Assembly (NCBI GenBank): GCA_910585075.1
Contig: CAJUED010000002.1
Coordinates: 1 to 50,257 of the forward strand
Direction of reading: 5' to 3'
Length of the DNA stretch: 50,257 nt
Origin: an uncultured Lachnospiraceae bacterium
GTDB taxonomy: Bacteria > Bacillota > Clostridia > Lachnospirales > Lachnospiraceae
Shown here piece by piece: positions 30,543 to 39,853 of the stretch. Each line of letters starts with the position of its first letter. Position 1 is the first letter of the stretch. The position numbers and the translations under genes were made by a program. The notes beneath the pieces are model-generated. The model made no database searches, was not told the DNA's origin, and was given only the letters and a program-made list of their open reading frames with translations.

Positions 30543-31379
30543 TTATAATGTTACAATCACGCCCCCATCATTGGCATACATACTGCTGACACCCATGGTA
30601 TCCATAATCAGTACGTCCTTCACCTTAATTTTGGAAAGAACCGTTCTTTTCACACATTCCGCCCGCTCCGGACAATTGCAGTGGGTGATCATGAGGGTCT
30701 TTTCCTCAGGATTTACCGCCTCATTTGCCACAATTTCCGCCATTTTGGCCAGGCCCTTCTTGATTCCTACGGCCTGCCCTAACTGGATGATTTCTCCCTT
30801 TGTTGCGCCCATAACCGGCTTAATGCTTAAGGTGGAGGCAATCAGCGCTTTCACGCCGCTGAGACGGCCATTCTTTCGCAGGGTTTCCAGGTTATCCAGC
30901 ACAAAATAAGTATTCATCCTGTCACGATGGTCCGTCAGTTTCCGGCAAATTTCTTCAAAGGGAAGCCCTTCCTCGGACCACTTGGCCGCCTTAAAGGCAA
31001 GCTGGGTCTCGCCACAGCTGGCCGACTCGGAATCGCACACAAAAATATTCTTATGGCCATATTCCTCCAGATAAAGCTTTTTCCCTACCTCCGCGCTGTT
31101 ATAGCTTCCGCTTAATTTGGAAGATAGTGTAAACACAAATACATTCTCCGCCTCCGTGCGGTAAGAATCCTTAAACTTCTCCGGAGAAGGGCAAAAGGAC
31201 TTAGGACATTCAGGTGATGCTGCTACTTTTGAAAGGAAATAGGCCTGGTCGAAATTCTCATCATCCATAATCAGCTCTCCTCCCACCTCAAGCCCCAGCG
31301 GGATACGCTCATATCTCGGGTCTCCTTTATACTCCTTCGGAAATTCACAACAACTGTCCGCAACTATCTTATAGCTCAT
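30543..31379 (-). CDS. DegV-family fatty-acid-binding protein
   Basis: DegV/EDD-fold protein, 278 aa. Members bind a long-chain fatty acid, and some (FakB) present it to the kinase FakA for acyl-phosphate formation. Seen: YKIVADSCCEFP at the N-terminus, FTLSSKLSGSYNSAEVG with the Ser region that contacts lipid, LDNLETLRKNGRLSG, and LSIKPVMGATKGEIIQL. The C-terminal ending (MDTMGVSSMYANDGG) differs from the usual HTGPG-type motif, so this is a divergent branch. ATG 31379 is nine bases after GGAGG; a GTG just before it is possible. A promoter (31492-31520) lies upstream, divergent from malic enzyme. Confidence 0.9.
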   Translation of the reverse strand: MSYKIVADSCCEFPKEYKGDPRYERIPLGLEVGGELIMDDENFDQAYFLSKVAASPECPKSFCPSPEKFKDSYRTEAENVFVFTLSSKLSGSYNSAEVGKKLYLEEYGHKNIFVCDSESASCGETQLAFKAAKWSEEGLPFEEICRKLTDHRDRMNTYFVLDNLETLRKNGRLSGVKALIASTLSIKPVMGATKGEIIQLGQAVGIKKGLAKMAEIVANEAVNPEEKTLMITHCNCPERAECVKRTVLSKIKVKDVLIMDTMGVSSMYANDGGVIVTL

Positions 31380-31491
31380 CACACTAATCCTCCATGTTGC
31401 CGACACCCCACAAATTTGGGCGGTCAGCACAAATTCCTGCAGTCAAATCTTTATTCTCAACCATCACTCAACATAGTTTTCATTACTACTT

Positions 31492-31520
31492 ATAATAGCA
31501 TATGGTTCCCACCATGTAAA
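31492..31520 (-). promoter_or_regulatory. degV promoter
   Basis: Minus strand: -35 TTTACA (31515-31520), 17-bp spacer, -10 TATTAT (31492-31497). The spacer holds a short dyad TGGT/ACCA. Confidence 0.65.
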
Positions 31521-31568
31521 GCAATAATTCTCACATCAACCGGATTTCATAGCCACGAACTTTTTACC

Positions 31569-31597
31569 TTGCGCCTCAAAAAGAAATATTATATGAT
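31569..31597 (+). promoter_or_regulatory. Malic enzyme promoter
   Basis: -35 TTGCGC (31569-31574), 17-bp spacer, -10 TATGAT (31592-31597), 45 bases before the start codon. Confidence 0.65.
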
Positions 31598-31642
31598 AGG
31601 GAAGGACAAAATCACCTTATCGATCAAAATGGAGGTACCCAT

Positions 31643-32812
31643 ATGACTACAAACGAAAAAGCACTGCTTCTCCATGAAAAATGGAACGGCAAACTGGAAA
31701 TCACATCCAAATCACCCGTCAAATCCAGGGATGATTTATCCCTTGCCTATACTCCCGGCGTTGCCGAGCCCTGCAAAGTAATTGCAGGGGACAAGGAAGC
31801 CGCTTATAAATACACCATGAAAGCAAACACGGTTGCGGTTATTTCCGATGGAAGCGCCGTTCTCGGCCTTGGAAATATCGGTCCTCATGCCGCAATGCCC
31901 GTTATGGAGGGAAAGGCCGTCCTTTTTAAGGAATTTGGCGGCGTCAATGCAATTCCAATCTGCCTTGACACCCAGGATACGGAGGAGCTTATCCGCACCA
32001 TCACTTATCTTGCCCCGGGCTTTGGCGGCATCAATTTGGAGGATATCAGCGCTCCCCGCTGTTTTGAAATTGAAGAACGCTTAAAGGAAATTCTGGACAT
32101 TCCTGTTTTCCATGACGACCAGCACGGAACTGCTATTGTGGTTCTTGCCGGCGTTATCAACGCGCTCAAGGTGGTAAACAAGAAGAAGGAAGACTGTAAA
32201 GTGGTGGTAAATGGCGCCGGAAGTGCCGGGGTAGCTATCACAAGGCTGCTGCTCACCTATGGCTTTACCAATGTTATTATGTGTGATAAAGTCGGTATTT
32301 TATCCAAAAATACGCAGGAACTTAACTGGATGCAGAAGAAAATGGTAGAGATCACAAATCCTGGAAATGAAACAGGCACCCTGGCGGATGCCCTTAAAGG
32401 TGCGGATATTTTTGTAGGAGTTTCCGCTCCAAACATTGTCACCCCAGAGATGGTATCTTCCATGAACCATGATGCCATTCTCTTTGCAATGGCAAACCCT
32501 GTGCCTGAAATCATGCCGGATGCTGCCAAAGCCGCCGGCGCAAAAGTTGTTGGCACAGGCCGAAGCGATTTTCCCAATCAGGTCAACAATGTGGTAGCCT
32601 TCCCCGGTATTTTTAAAGGCGCCCTTGAAGGACGGGCCACACAGATTACCGAGGAAATGAAGCTGGCAGCCGCAGAGGCAATCGCTTCCCTTGTTCCCGA
32701 GGATGAATTAAATGAAGATAATATTATGCCCGAAGCCTTTAATCCCGAGGTTGCGGAACTTGTGGCGGAAGCAGTAAAATCCCATATCAAACCGACCGGT
32801 TCTGAAAATTAA
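31643..32812 (+). CDS. NAD(P)-dependent malic enzyme
   Basis: Oxidative decarboxylase converting malate to pyruvate and CO2, 389 aa, the short bacterial form without the phosphotransacetylase tail. Seen: LAYTPGVAEPCK, the catalytic region SDGSAVLGLGNIGPHAAMPVMEGKA, NLEDISAPRCFEIE, FHDDQHGTAIV with metal-binding Asp residues, and Rossmann motif NGAGSAGVAITRLLL. The cofactor (NAD or NADP) cannot be fixed safely. GGAGG is seven bases before ATG. DUF4364 follows after 75 bp. Confidence 0.96.
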   Translation: MTTNEKALLLHEKWNGKLEITSKSPVKSRDDLSLAYTPGVAEPCKVIAGDKEAAYKYTMKANTVAVISDGSAVLGLGNIGPHAAMPVMEGKAVLFKEFGGVNAIPICLDTQDTEELIRTITYLAPGFGGINLEDISAPRCFEIEERLKEILDIPVFHDDQHGTAIVVLAGVINALKVVNKKKEDCKVVVNGAGSAGVAITRLLLTYGFTNVIMCDKVGILSKNTQELNWMQKKMVEITNPGNETGTLADALKGADIFVGVSAPNIVTPEMVSSMNHDAILFAMANPVPEIMPDAAKAAGAKVVGTGRSDFPNQVNNVVAFPGIFKGALEGRATQITEEMKLAAAEAIASLVPEDELNEDNIMPEAFNPEVAELVAEAVKSHIKPTGSEN

Positions 32813-32887
32813 ACAGCAAACGCTGTCACTTATCGCACAAACGCCTGCTGTAAAACTGTTTATTGAATATTTCGAAAGGATGTAACC

Positions 32888-33403
32888 ATGCCGGATGTCT
32901 TACCTTTTTACAAGTTAATCATACTTTATATGTTATCAAGGGTGGATTTTACCCTGACCAAAATCCAGGTCAGCAGTTTTATGATGGAAAAGGAATACAC
33001 CAACAACTTCCTCTCCCTCCAGCAGGCTATCAATGAGCTGATTGACGCCGGCCTTCTGGAAGGTCAGTACATCCGCAACCACACCCACTTAAAAATTACG
33101 GAAAAAGGCAGGGAGACCCTTGATTTCTTTGTAGGGCGCATTGACCACACCATCAGAGCCGATATTGACAGCTATTTAAAGGAAAACGGCCTAAAGCTCC
33201 GCAACGAAGTGTCGATTCTGGCCGATTACGTCAAATCTTCCACAGGGGAGTATGAGGCACACTTAGTTGCCAAAGACAGGAGCGTAAAGTTGGTTGACAT
33301 AACTCTGTCTGTTCCCATGGAGGAAACTGCCATTTCCATCTGCGATAACTGGCAGGAAAAAAATCAGGAAATCTACCGGTATCTTGTGGGACAGCTTTTC
33401 TGA
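32888..33403 (+). CDS. DUF4364 family protein, winged-helix type
   Basis: Protein of 171 aa belonging to DUF4364, found mainly in Clostridia. The N-terminal roughly 75 residues look like a winged helix (FYKLIILYMLSRVDFTLTKIQVSSF, LSLQQAINELIDAGLLEGQYI, HLKITEKGRETL), so DNA binding is likely. The remainder forms an alpha/beta region of unknown role. AAAGGA precedes the ATG. It follows malic enzyme on the same strand and ends before a strong terminator. Confidence 0.9.
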   Translation: MPDVLPFYKLIILYMLSRVDFTLTKIQVSSFMMEKEYTNNFLSLQQAINELIDAGLLEGQYIRNHTHLKITEKGRETLDFFVGRIDHTIRADIDSYLKENGLKLRNEVSILADYVKSSTGEYEAHLVAKDRSVKLVDITLSVPMEETAISICDNWQEKNQEIYRYLVGQLF

Positions 33404-33470
33404 TTTCCCCTCTGCACGCCTTGCAGGAAATGGTTTTGAGACCATCACGCTGCAGTCCGACATATAAAAC

Positions 33471-33516
33471 AAACAGCGGATGCTGCGCTTTATGAAACGC
33501 AATATCCGCTGTTTTT
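33471..33516. terminator. Bidirectional terminator between DUF4364 and hexosaminidase genes
   Basis: AAACAGCGGAT (33471-33481) pairs with ATCCGCTGTTT (33504-33514), enclosing a smaller GCG/CGC stem with CTTT/GAAA. A T run follows on the plus strand. Confidence 0.9.
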
Positions 33517-33517
33517 A

Positions 33518-35344
33518 TTACACTTCGATACTCCGCAGTAAATCCGCATACCAGAAAATCACATCCTGTATACGGTACAGCTCCGACTCTTTGCTCACAC
33601 TGTGCCAAAGTTCCTTATAAAACATAAACCATTCTTCCAGCTCCCCGGCAAGGAGAGTTCCGTCTACGGGGATCGCCGGCTCAGTCTGATAATCCCGGGC
33701 GCTTACAAGCACACCTGTCTTCTGGATTAATTCCATCCCGCGCACAGCCACCAGGCAGGCGTGAATAAGGGCGTTTGTCCGGGGCGGCAGTTCAGGAGTC
33801 ATACCGCGCAGTTTATCCGCAATGCGCTCCAATTCTTCCAGCGCTTTACCGGTACCTGCAAGTTCCTCCCTCGTGAAGGCTTTTCCCTTCTGCTCCCTGT
33901 ATCTGACAGCATCCTCCCACTTAAATACCCAGCTGCCGGAAATCTCCGTAAGCAGGGAAACAAAAGTCTCCGACTTATCTCCAAACTCAACCCTTGAAAT
34001 CCTACGGTTGATTTCCTCAAAGTCCGGTATATTTTTGTTCCAGGCAAAGGCCGCCCCGTAAATCCTTCCAGGAATACCCAAATCAGGATGGTTCACATGG
34101 CCGTAATCTCCCCAGTCGGTGGTCAGAACACCCACCGCTCCATACTGCACCGCATAAGTGCACATTCTCTTGATATTCTCATAGGCCACATCCAGCTGGT
34201 TCACCATCTGATTCCAGCCGCTCACCCCCGGGCAGCAATACTGCACTGCCCCTGCCGCAGCAAGCTTTTTGGCGGACTCGTCGCTTTGATACTTTTCATA
34301 GCCCCAGTTAAGACAGGTGGTTTCCTTCGGCAGTTCCTTTACACATTCCGGGAAATCGCAGATAATATCCCCCCAGAACATGGGCTTTTTGCCCTTTTCC
34401 ACCACAAACTCGCAGATTTCTTTGATAAAGTCCATATACAGGCGCTTTACCCCAATCCGCTCCGCTTCCTGCCGGCTTTTTCCTTTTCCAAGGTCGAAGG
34501 TCTCATCCCCGCCAATATTGAAATGCTCCGAAGTAAACAAAGGCATAAATTCCTCTATCAGGCCTTTTATAAAAGTAAGGCTTTCCTCATTGGTCACATC
34601 AATGGTGTGATGCGCCATCCTCTCGTAAAAGCCAAAGGGCGCCTTACGGGGCTCCGGCAGCTCGCACAGATGCTCATAAGACTTTGTGCGCAGTACCTTA
34701 TATAAATGTCCAAAGCAGGAAACATTGGGTACCAGCTCAATGTTCAGCTTCCTGCAGTAGGCATCCAGCTCCATAATCTCCTGAGCGGTGAGGGGTGTAT
34801 CGTCCCGCCACACCTCGCTTAAATCCTCAAATAAAAAGCTGTGCTCAATATAAAGCTGGAGCTGGTTCATCTTGTAGAAAGCCATCTGATCCGCCAGCCC
34901 CTTTAAAAAGGAAAGGGTCGGTATCCTGCCTCTGGTAACGTCATGATAAAATCCCCTGTTTTTTATCTCCGGGAAATCATGGATACGCACAAAAGGCAGT
35001 CTTGCCCCGGCCTGTCTCACCATCTGACGCAAGGTCTGAACGCCGTACATAAGGCCCGCATCCCCGCCCCCTTCTATCCGGACACCTTCCCCTGAAACCT
35101 CCAGACGGTACTCATCTTCTTTCAGAGAAGACGCTATTCCAAGGCGGATGGCCGCCTTTTTTGACATGCCCCGGGTAAGGGCCGGCCCATAGCCGGCGCT
35201 TACCAAAAACTCCTCCTGCAAAAGCTTCCCATATGCAAAGGCATCAGGGCTGCAGGTATCATCCAGTACTATTTTTGGGTCAAATGTTATCGTATAAATT
35301 CCTTCCCCAAAAACCACTTCCTGGGGTTCCGGTAACAAATACAT
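33518..35344 (-). CDS. Beta-N-acetylhexosaminidase (GH20)
   Basis: Glycoside hydrolase family 20, 608 aa, releasing terminal GlcNAc or GalNAc by substrate-assisted catalysis. A GH20b-like N-terminal domain (about 1-120) precedes the catalytic barrel. The barrel has RGFYHDVTRGRIPT, NQLQLYIEHSFLF and the catalytic pair D280-E281 in HFNIGGDETFDLG. No signal peptide is seen, so it acts in the cytoplasm on imported oligosaccharides. It lies 157 bp after the beta-galactosidase on the same strand, with a CCCGGA/TCCGGG hairpin (35410-35432) between them. The combination suggests use of Gal-GlcNAc containing host or milk glycans. Confidence 0.93.
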   Translation of the reverse strand: MYLLPEPQEVVFGEGIYTITFDPKIVLDDTCSPDAFAYGKLLQEEFLVSAGYGPALTRGMSKKAAIRLGIASSLKEDEYRLEVSGEGVRIEGGGDAGLMYGVQTLRQMVRQAGARLPFVRIHDFPEIKNRGFYHDVTRGRIPTLSFLKGLADQMAFYKMNQLQLYIEHSFLFEDLSEVWRDDTPLTAQEIMELDAYCRKLNIELVPNVSCFGHLYKVLRTKSYEHLCELPEPRKAPFGFYERMAHHTIDVTNEESLTFIKGLIEEFMPLFTSEHFNIGGDETFDLGKGKSRQEAERIGVKRLYMDFIKEICEFVVEKGKKPMFWGDIICDFPECVKELPKETTCLNWGYEKYQSDESAKKLAAAGAVQYCCPGVSGWNQMVNQLDVAYENIKRMCTYAVQYGAVGVLTTDWGDYGHVNHPDLGIPGRIYGAAFAWNKNIPDFEEINRRISRVEFGDKSETFVSLLTEISGSWVFKWEDAVRYREQKGKAFTREELAGTGKALEELERIADKLRGMTPELPPRTNALIHACLVAVRGMELIQKTGVLVSARDYQTEPAIPVDGTLLAGELEEWFMFYKELWHSVSKESELYRIQDVIFWYADLLRSIEV

Positions 35345-35501
35345 ATGAATCCTCCCTATAAATTATTTATCATATATTCGTTCTATTCCAGACGGTTTAT
35401 ACAACAACCCCCGGACCTTCTACAAATCCGGGATTTGCTGCAAAGTCTATGACTTATTATAAAGTCCGGAACCTATTTTATAAAGTCCATTTTTACATTT
35501 A

Positions 35502-38500
35502 TCATGTCTCCGGAACAAACCGCAGGTTAAAGCGGAATTCCTTTTCATTTAACCGATACTTTTCAATCAGCTCAGGGCCGCAGCTGTTAGAACCAATACC
35601 GCTCTGGCGGTAATCCACACACAGTACCGTGTAAGGAGATTCTTCCAGCTGGTAGTTATGCTCTTTTTCCGTAAGCTCCTCCTGGGTGTAAACAGATGCG
35701 TTAAACGCAAAGGTTTCCTTCCCTGCTACTGTAAGCGCCGCTCTGTCATTTCTCACGGTCACATAATCACAGTCATGGTGGCTTCCATTTTCCTGAGGCC
35801 TGATGTAATCCTCATGCATTGCCTTTACATCCGTGTCAAACACGCCGTGGTAACCGGCATATTTCTTATCTATATAGCTTTCCACAGGCCCAATTCCGCA
35901 GTAAGTCACCTTTCCCATGGATTTAGGCAAGAACAGACGAAGGCCGAACCTTGGCAGGAAGGGGAATGTGGTATCCTTTTCTACTGCAAGGGATACGTCC
36001 AGTGCGCCGTCCGGACGAACTTTCCAGACAGCCTGAATGTTCAGGATTCTCTGGATATAAACAGCCGATATGGACAATTTGGTCGTAATCTCAACTTCGC
36101 TGTCTTTCCTGCTTACCTTTGTCTCGTAAGCCCTTGTGACGATACGGTCATACTTAGCCTGCCTCCACACTTCCTTAATGCAGCGGTCGTTGTCCGTAGG
36201 AGCCCGCCAGATGTTAAATTCCATGGGACGTTCCAGCAGAGTCTGATTTCTATATACCATTTCGGTAAACAGGCCTGTCAATTTATTATAGGTATAAGAA
36301 AATTCCGGTGTCTCCACAATCAAAGTCCGGTCATCTTCCTTTATCGCAAATGCGGTCTTTCCGGCTTCCTTTGCAAACAGCTTCTTTACCTTCTGATTTT
36401 CCCCCGGAGTATTTTTCCCTCCGTGGGTATTTACAAGCGTAACCTCCTCGAAACCAAGCAAAAAGCCTGCGGGAAGGATTTCCCCTGCCTCCTTCAGATA
36501 ATAGGAAACCTTCAGGAAGCATTTCCCCATTTCCGGAACTTCAAAGGCAATTGGAACCGCTTTTTCCCCATGGGCCGGAATGTCCAGAAGGCTTACATCC
36601 TCCACCGCTCCTTTGCCCACCACAACGCCGTCACAGAGCACTTCATATTCTACCGTCAGATAATCCTTCAGGTTCAGGAAATCCATGTAGTTTTTCAGCA
36701 CCATTTCCTTCTTTTCCTGGTCAAAGGATGCAACCCTTGCAGGACGGTACACATTCTTAAATTCCAAAAGGCCTGTGTGGGGCCTTCTGTCGGGATAAAC
36801 AAGTCCGTCCATACAAAAATTCCCGTCGTGGGGATATTCCTCATGGTCCCCGCCGTAGGCATAGACCTTTTTCCCGGAAATGGTCTTTCCAAGGTCAATG
36901 GCATGGTCGCACCACTCCCAGATAAAACCGCCGCAGGCTCCCTCATATTGGTGAATCACCTTAAAGTAATCCTCCAGGTCTCCGGGGCCGTTGCCCATGG
37001 CATGGCAGAATTCACACATCACATAAGGCTTGGTTCCATCCTCCTTAAAGTAATCGTGGATTTCGGGAAGTGCCGGATACATGCGGCTGTATAAATCAAT
37101 ATTACTGTAATCATATTTCCGCTTGTCGGGTACGTAACGGGCGCTTTCAAAATGGGTCAGCCGGGTGGAATCAAATTCCTTGGTCCATTTAAGGGCCTCC
37201 TCAAAGGTACAGCCATAGGCGCATTCATTTCCCATAGACCAGATAACCACACTTGGACGGTTCTTATCCCGCTCCACGCAGCGTCTGGTTCTGTCCACGG
37301 TAGCCTGGGTATAGTCCGGGTTGTCGGCAATGGCTATGTTCCAGATCTTCCTGCGATTCTCCCAGTCAGAGTCCTCCAGATAAATATCCGCCGTACCGTG
37401 GCTTTCATTGTCCGCCTCGTCAATCACGTAAAAGCCCAGCCTGTCGTAGAGCTGATAAAAGGCAGGGGCATTGGGGTAATGGCTGGTACGGATGGCATTG
37501 ATGTTGTGCTCCTTCATCACCCTTAAATCCGTCATAATCTGTTCCCGGCTGATGGCAAAGCCGGTCACCGGGTCGCTGTCATGGCGGTTTGTACCGTGGA
37601 ATTTCACTTTAACGCCATTGATATACAACACGCCGTCCTTTGCATGGATTTCACGGATTCCCACATAATCGGTAATCACTTCATTTTCCGTCTCCAAAAC
37701 CAGCGTATACAGGTAAGGCGTCTCTGCGCTCCAAAGCTTCGCATCCTTCACCTCAAGGCAAAGCTTTCCGTTAAGAGCCTCTCCTTCCGCCACCAGCTTG
37801 TCTTCTCTGTCGAAAAGCCGTCCTGTGGCTGCAACCGCCTGCTCCTGGTACTGAAATGAAATTTCTATGTTTCCGTTTTTGTAATCCTCTGTGGGCTGTG
37901 CCTTTACAAAGTAGTCGAATATTCCTTCTTCAGGACGTTTTAACAGATACACATCCCTGAAAATGCCGCTCATTCGGAATTTATCCTGATCCTCCATATA
38001 GCTGCCGTCACACCACTTAAGCACCAGCACGGACAAAACATTTGCGCCCTCCTTAAGCAGATCCGTCACATCAAATTCGCTGGTGGAATGGGACACCTGG
38101 CTGTAACCTGCAAAGCTGCCGTTTACCCACACGTAAAAGCAGGAATCCACTCCCTCAAAATTAAGGAATGCTTTGGGTGCTTTCTCATCCTTATGGTACA
38201 CAAAACTGCGCACATACTCCCCACAGGGATTTTCGTGAGGCACATAGGGCGGATCCATTGGAAAAGGATACCGGGTGTTGGTGTACTGATGACGGTCGTG
38301 GCCGTAGTTCTGCCATACGCCCGGAACCGTTACGTCCTCAAATTCATCCAGAGAAAATCCTTCCCGGAAGAATTCTTCCTTCGCATCATAAATACTGTCA
38401 AAATAGCGGAATTTCCACTCTCCTGAGAGCAGCATAAATCGGTCCGAAGCTTCCCTCTGCTCCACAAGGTTGTCCATTCTCACAGAAGCCGGGATGTAGT

Positions 38501-38567
38501 AGGCCCTGTTTGGCATGGTGTTTTTATGAAGGACTTTCAGGTCCTCATAATATTTTGGTACGATCAT
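35502..38567 (-). CDS. lacZ: Beta-galactosidase (GH2)
   Basis: Large GH2 beta-galactosidase, 1021 aa, matching E. coli LacZ in length and order: N-terminal jelly-roll (WKFRYFDSIYDAKEEF, VPGVWQNYGHDRHQYTN), immunoglobulin-like domain, barrel, a second Ig-like domain and Bgal_small_N at the C-terminus. The acid/base Glu is in VIWSMGNECAYG (about residue 446) and the nucleophile Glu in YVMCEFCHAMGNGPG (about 519). No signal peptide. GGAGGG precedes the ATG. The divergent AraC regulator is probably the local controller. The upstream 337-base gap contains a dyad-like TGTTTACCTGTTTGTAAA (38590-38607). Confidence 0.96.
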   Translation of the reverse strand: MIVPKYYEDLKVLHKNTMPNRAYYIPASVRMDNLVEQREASDRFMLLSGEWKFRYFDSIYDAKEEFFREGFSLDEFEDVTVPGVWQNYGHDRHQYTNTRYPFPMDPPYVPHENPCGEYVRSFVYHKDEKAPKAFLNFEGVDSCFYVWVNGSFAGYSQVSHSTSEFDVTDLLKEGANVLSVLVLKWCDGSYMEDQDKFRMSGIFRDVYLLKRPEEGIFDYFVKAQPTEDYKNGNIEISFQYQEQAVAATGRLFDREDKLVAEGEALNGKLCLEVKDAKLWSAETPYLYTLVLETENEVITDYVGIREIHAKDGVLYINGVKVKFHGTNRHDSDPVTGFAISREQIMTDLRVMKEHNINAIRTSHYPNAPAFYQLYDRLGFYVIDEADNESHGTADIYLEDSDWENRRKIWNIAIADNPDYTQATVDRTRRCVERDKNRPSVVIWSMGNECAYGCTFEEALKWTKEFDSTRLTHFESARYVPDKRKYDYSNIDLYSRMYPALPEIHDYFKEDGTKPYVMCEFCHAMGNGPGDLEDYFKVIHQYEGACGGFIWEWCDHAIDLGKTISGKKVYAYGGDHEEYPHDGNFCMDGLVYPDRRPHTGLLEFKNVYRPARVASFDQEKKEMVLKNYMDFLNLKDYLTVEYEVLCDGVVVGKGAVEDVSLLDIPAHGEKAVPIAFEVPEMGKCFLKVSYYLKEAGEILPAGFLLGFEEVTLVNTHGGKNTPGENQKVKKLFAKEAGKTAFAIKEDDRTLIVETPEFSYTYNKLTGLFTEMVYRNQTLLERPMEFNIWRAPTDNDRCIKEVWRQAKYDRIVTRAYETKVSRKDSEVEITTKLSISAVYIQRILNIQAVWKVRPDGALDVSLAVEKDTTFPFLPRFGLRLFLPKSMGKVTYCGIGPVESYIDKKYAGYHGVFDTDVKAMHEDYIRPQENGSHHDCDYVTVRNDRAALTVAGKETFAFNASVYTQEELTEKEHNYQLEESPYTVLCVDYRQSGIGSNSCGPELIEKYRLNEKEFRFNLRFVPET

Positions 38568-38737
38568 TTTTCCCTCCGTTTCGTTCTTTTTGTTTACCTG
38601 TTTGTAAAGTTATGAAATTATTTTTCCCATTGGCCACCTGTCCGCTCCACCCAAAATCAATTCTACGGCGCTGCTTTTAGATTAGCCTGTTAGCATTTAT
38701 TATAAAGAAAGGATTGCAAAATAGCCATAGCCTGTAT

Positions 38738-38766
38738 TAGACAAAACATGCACAAAATGATACAAT
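38738..38766 (+). promoter_or_regulatory. Promoter of the araC-type gene
   Basis: -35 TAGACA (38738-38743), 17-bp spacer, -10 TACAAT (38761-38766). A dyad CGGCT/AGCCG within a TGATA/TATCA frame (38791-38820) lies in the leader. Confidence 0.6.
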
Positions 38767-38904
38767 GGATATCAAGGCTGACTTGCCTGGTGATACGGCT
38801 TATTGAGCCGGACGTTATCACATACCTTGTGTGCAAACGGAAAACTGCCTGCGGCAAAGAACGGGCGAAAACGGCATATCGCTGAAAAGGGGGGAGAAAT
38901 TTTC

Positions 38905-39771
38905 ATGTATTCCAACACCGGTTACTTAAATGACGCGGATATCGAGACGGAGGATCTGGTCCGTCCACTGACGGTTTTAAGCTGCGGCGTTTACCGCCTT
39001 TCCCATCAGCCAGCGATGCCCACACGGCGTCCAAAGGGGCGGAAGGATTACCAGCTTATCTATATTTTTTCCGGAAAGGCTTTTTTTTGTTTTGAGGATT
39101 CTGACTTTGAGGATTCTGCCAAGAAAGAGGTTGAAGTTCCGGCAGGACATATGGTACTATACCGTCCGGGAGAGAGCCAGAACTATGTTTATTATGCAGA
39201 GGATAACCCGGAAGTGTACTGGATTCATTTTTCAGGATGGCAGGCAGGTGAATTACTGGACAAAATTGGGTTTTTAAAGACCCATACTCTCTTTTGCGGC
39301 ATTTCCCTCCACTATCCGGAGCTGTTCCGTCAGATGATTTTGGAACTGCAGTTAAAGCGGCCCTGCTTTGAGGAACTGCTGTGCTTTTACCTGGAACAGC
39401 TTTTTACGGAAATCCGCCGCAGCCAGCTTGAATTTACCGCTGAAAAGTACCACAATCAAAAGGAGATGGAAGCAACGGTTCATTTTTTCAACGAATGCTT
39501 CACCCAGACCATTTCCATTGAAGAATACGCCAGAAGCAGACACATGAGCATCAGCTGGTTTATCCGCAGCTTCAGACAATATATGGGCATGACTCCCATG
39601 CAGTACATTACATCCATTCGAATCAACAAGGCAAAAGAGCTGCTTCGCAGTACCAGCTGCTCCATTCAGGAAATCAGCGGCCTTGTGGGATACGAAAATC
39701 CCCTGTACTTTAGCAGGATTTTCCGGAAACAGACCGGACTTTCCCCATCTCAGTATCGGAAAGAAACCTGA
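38905..39771 (+). CDS. AraC-family transcriptional regulator
   Basis: Regulator of 288 aa with an N-terminal cupin-like sensor (about 50-160; YQLIYIFSGKAFFCFED, VPAGHMVLYRPGESQNYVYY) and a C-terminal pair of AraC helix-turn-helix motifs (about 190-288; SISWFIRSFRQYMGMTPMQYI and CSIQEISGLVGYENPLYFSRIFRKQTGLSPSQYR). Start ATG 38905 follows GGGGGGAG by eight bases; the open frame extends 34 codons upstream without a site. Divergent from lacZ, so it most likely senses a galactoside or related sugar and controls lacZ and the GH20 gene; the ligand is inference. Confidence 0.92.
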   Translation: MYSNTGYLNDADIETEDLVRPLTVLSCGVYRLSHQPAMPTRRPKGRKDYQLIYIFSGKAFFCFEDSDFEDSAKKEVEVPAGHMVLYRPGESQNYVYYAEDNPEVYWIHFSGWQAGELLDKIGFLKTHTLFCGISLHYPELFRQMILELQLKRPCFEELLCFYLEQLFTEIRRSQLEFTAEKYHNQKEMEATVHFFNECFTQTISIEEYARSRHMSISWFIRSFRQYMGMTPMQYITSIRINKAKELLRSTSCSIQEISGLVGYENPLYFSRIFRKQTGLSPSQYRKET

Positions 39772-39810
39772 AACTATAAACGCTTCCATGCATGCATGGA
39801 TATTTTAACG

Positions 39811-39839
39811 AAAAAAACGCGCAGCGGATTCGCTGCGCG
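39811..39839 (-). terminator. Rho-independent terminator
   Basis: CGCGCAGCG/CGCTGCGCG with a GATT loop, a perfect nine-base GC stem (39818-39839), followed on the minus strand by seven T (39811-39817). It ends the gene at 39854-40288. Confidence 0.93.
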
Positions 39840-39853
39840 GCCCAATTGCTTTC

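Noticed and set aside
34088..34705. 205-codon plus-strand frame inside the GH20 gene
   Set aside because: Antisense shadow of the catalytic domain region.
35658..37094. 478-codon plus-strand frame inside lacZ
   Set aside because: Long but without family motifs or ribosome site; complete LacZ motifs on the other strand explain it.
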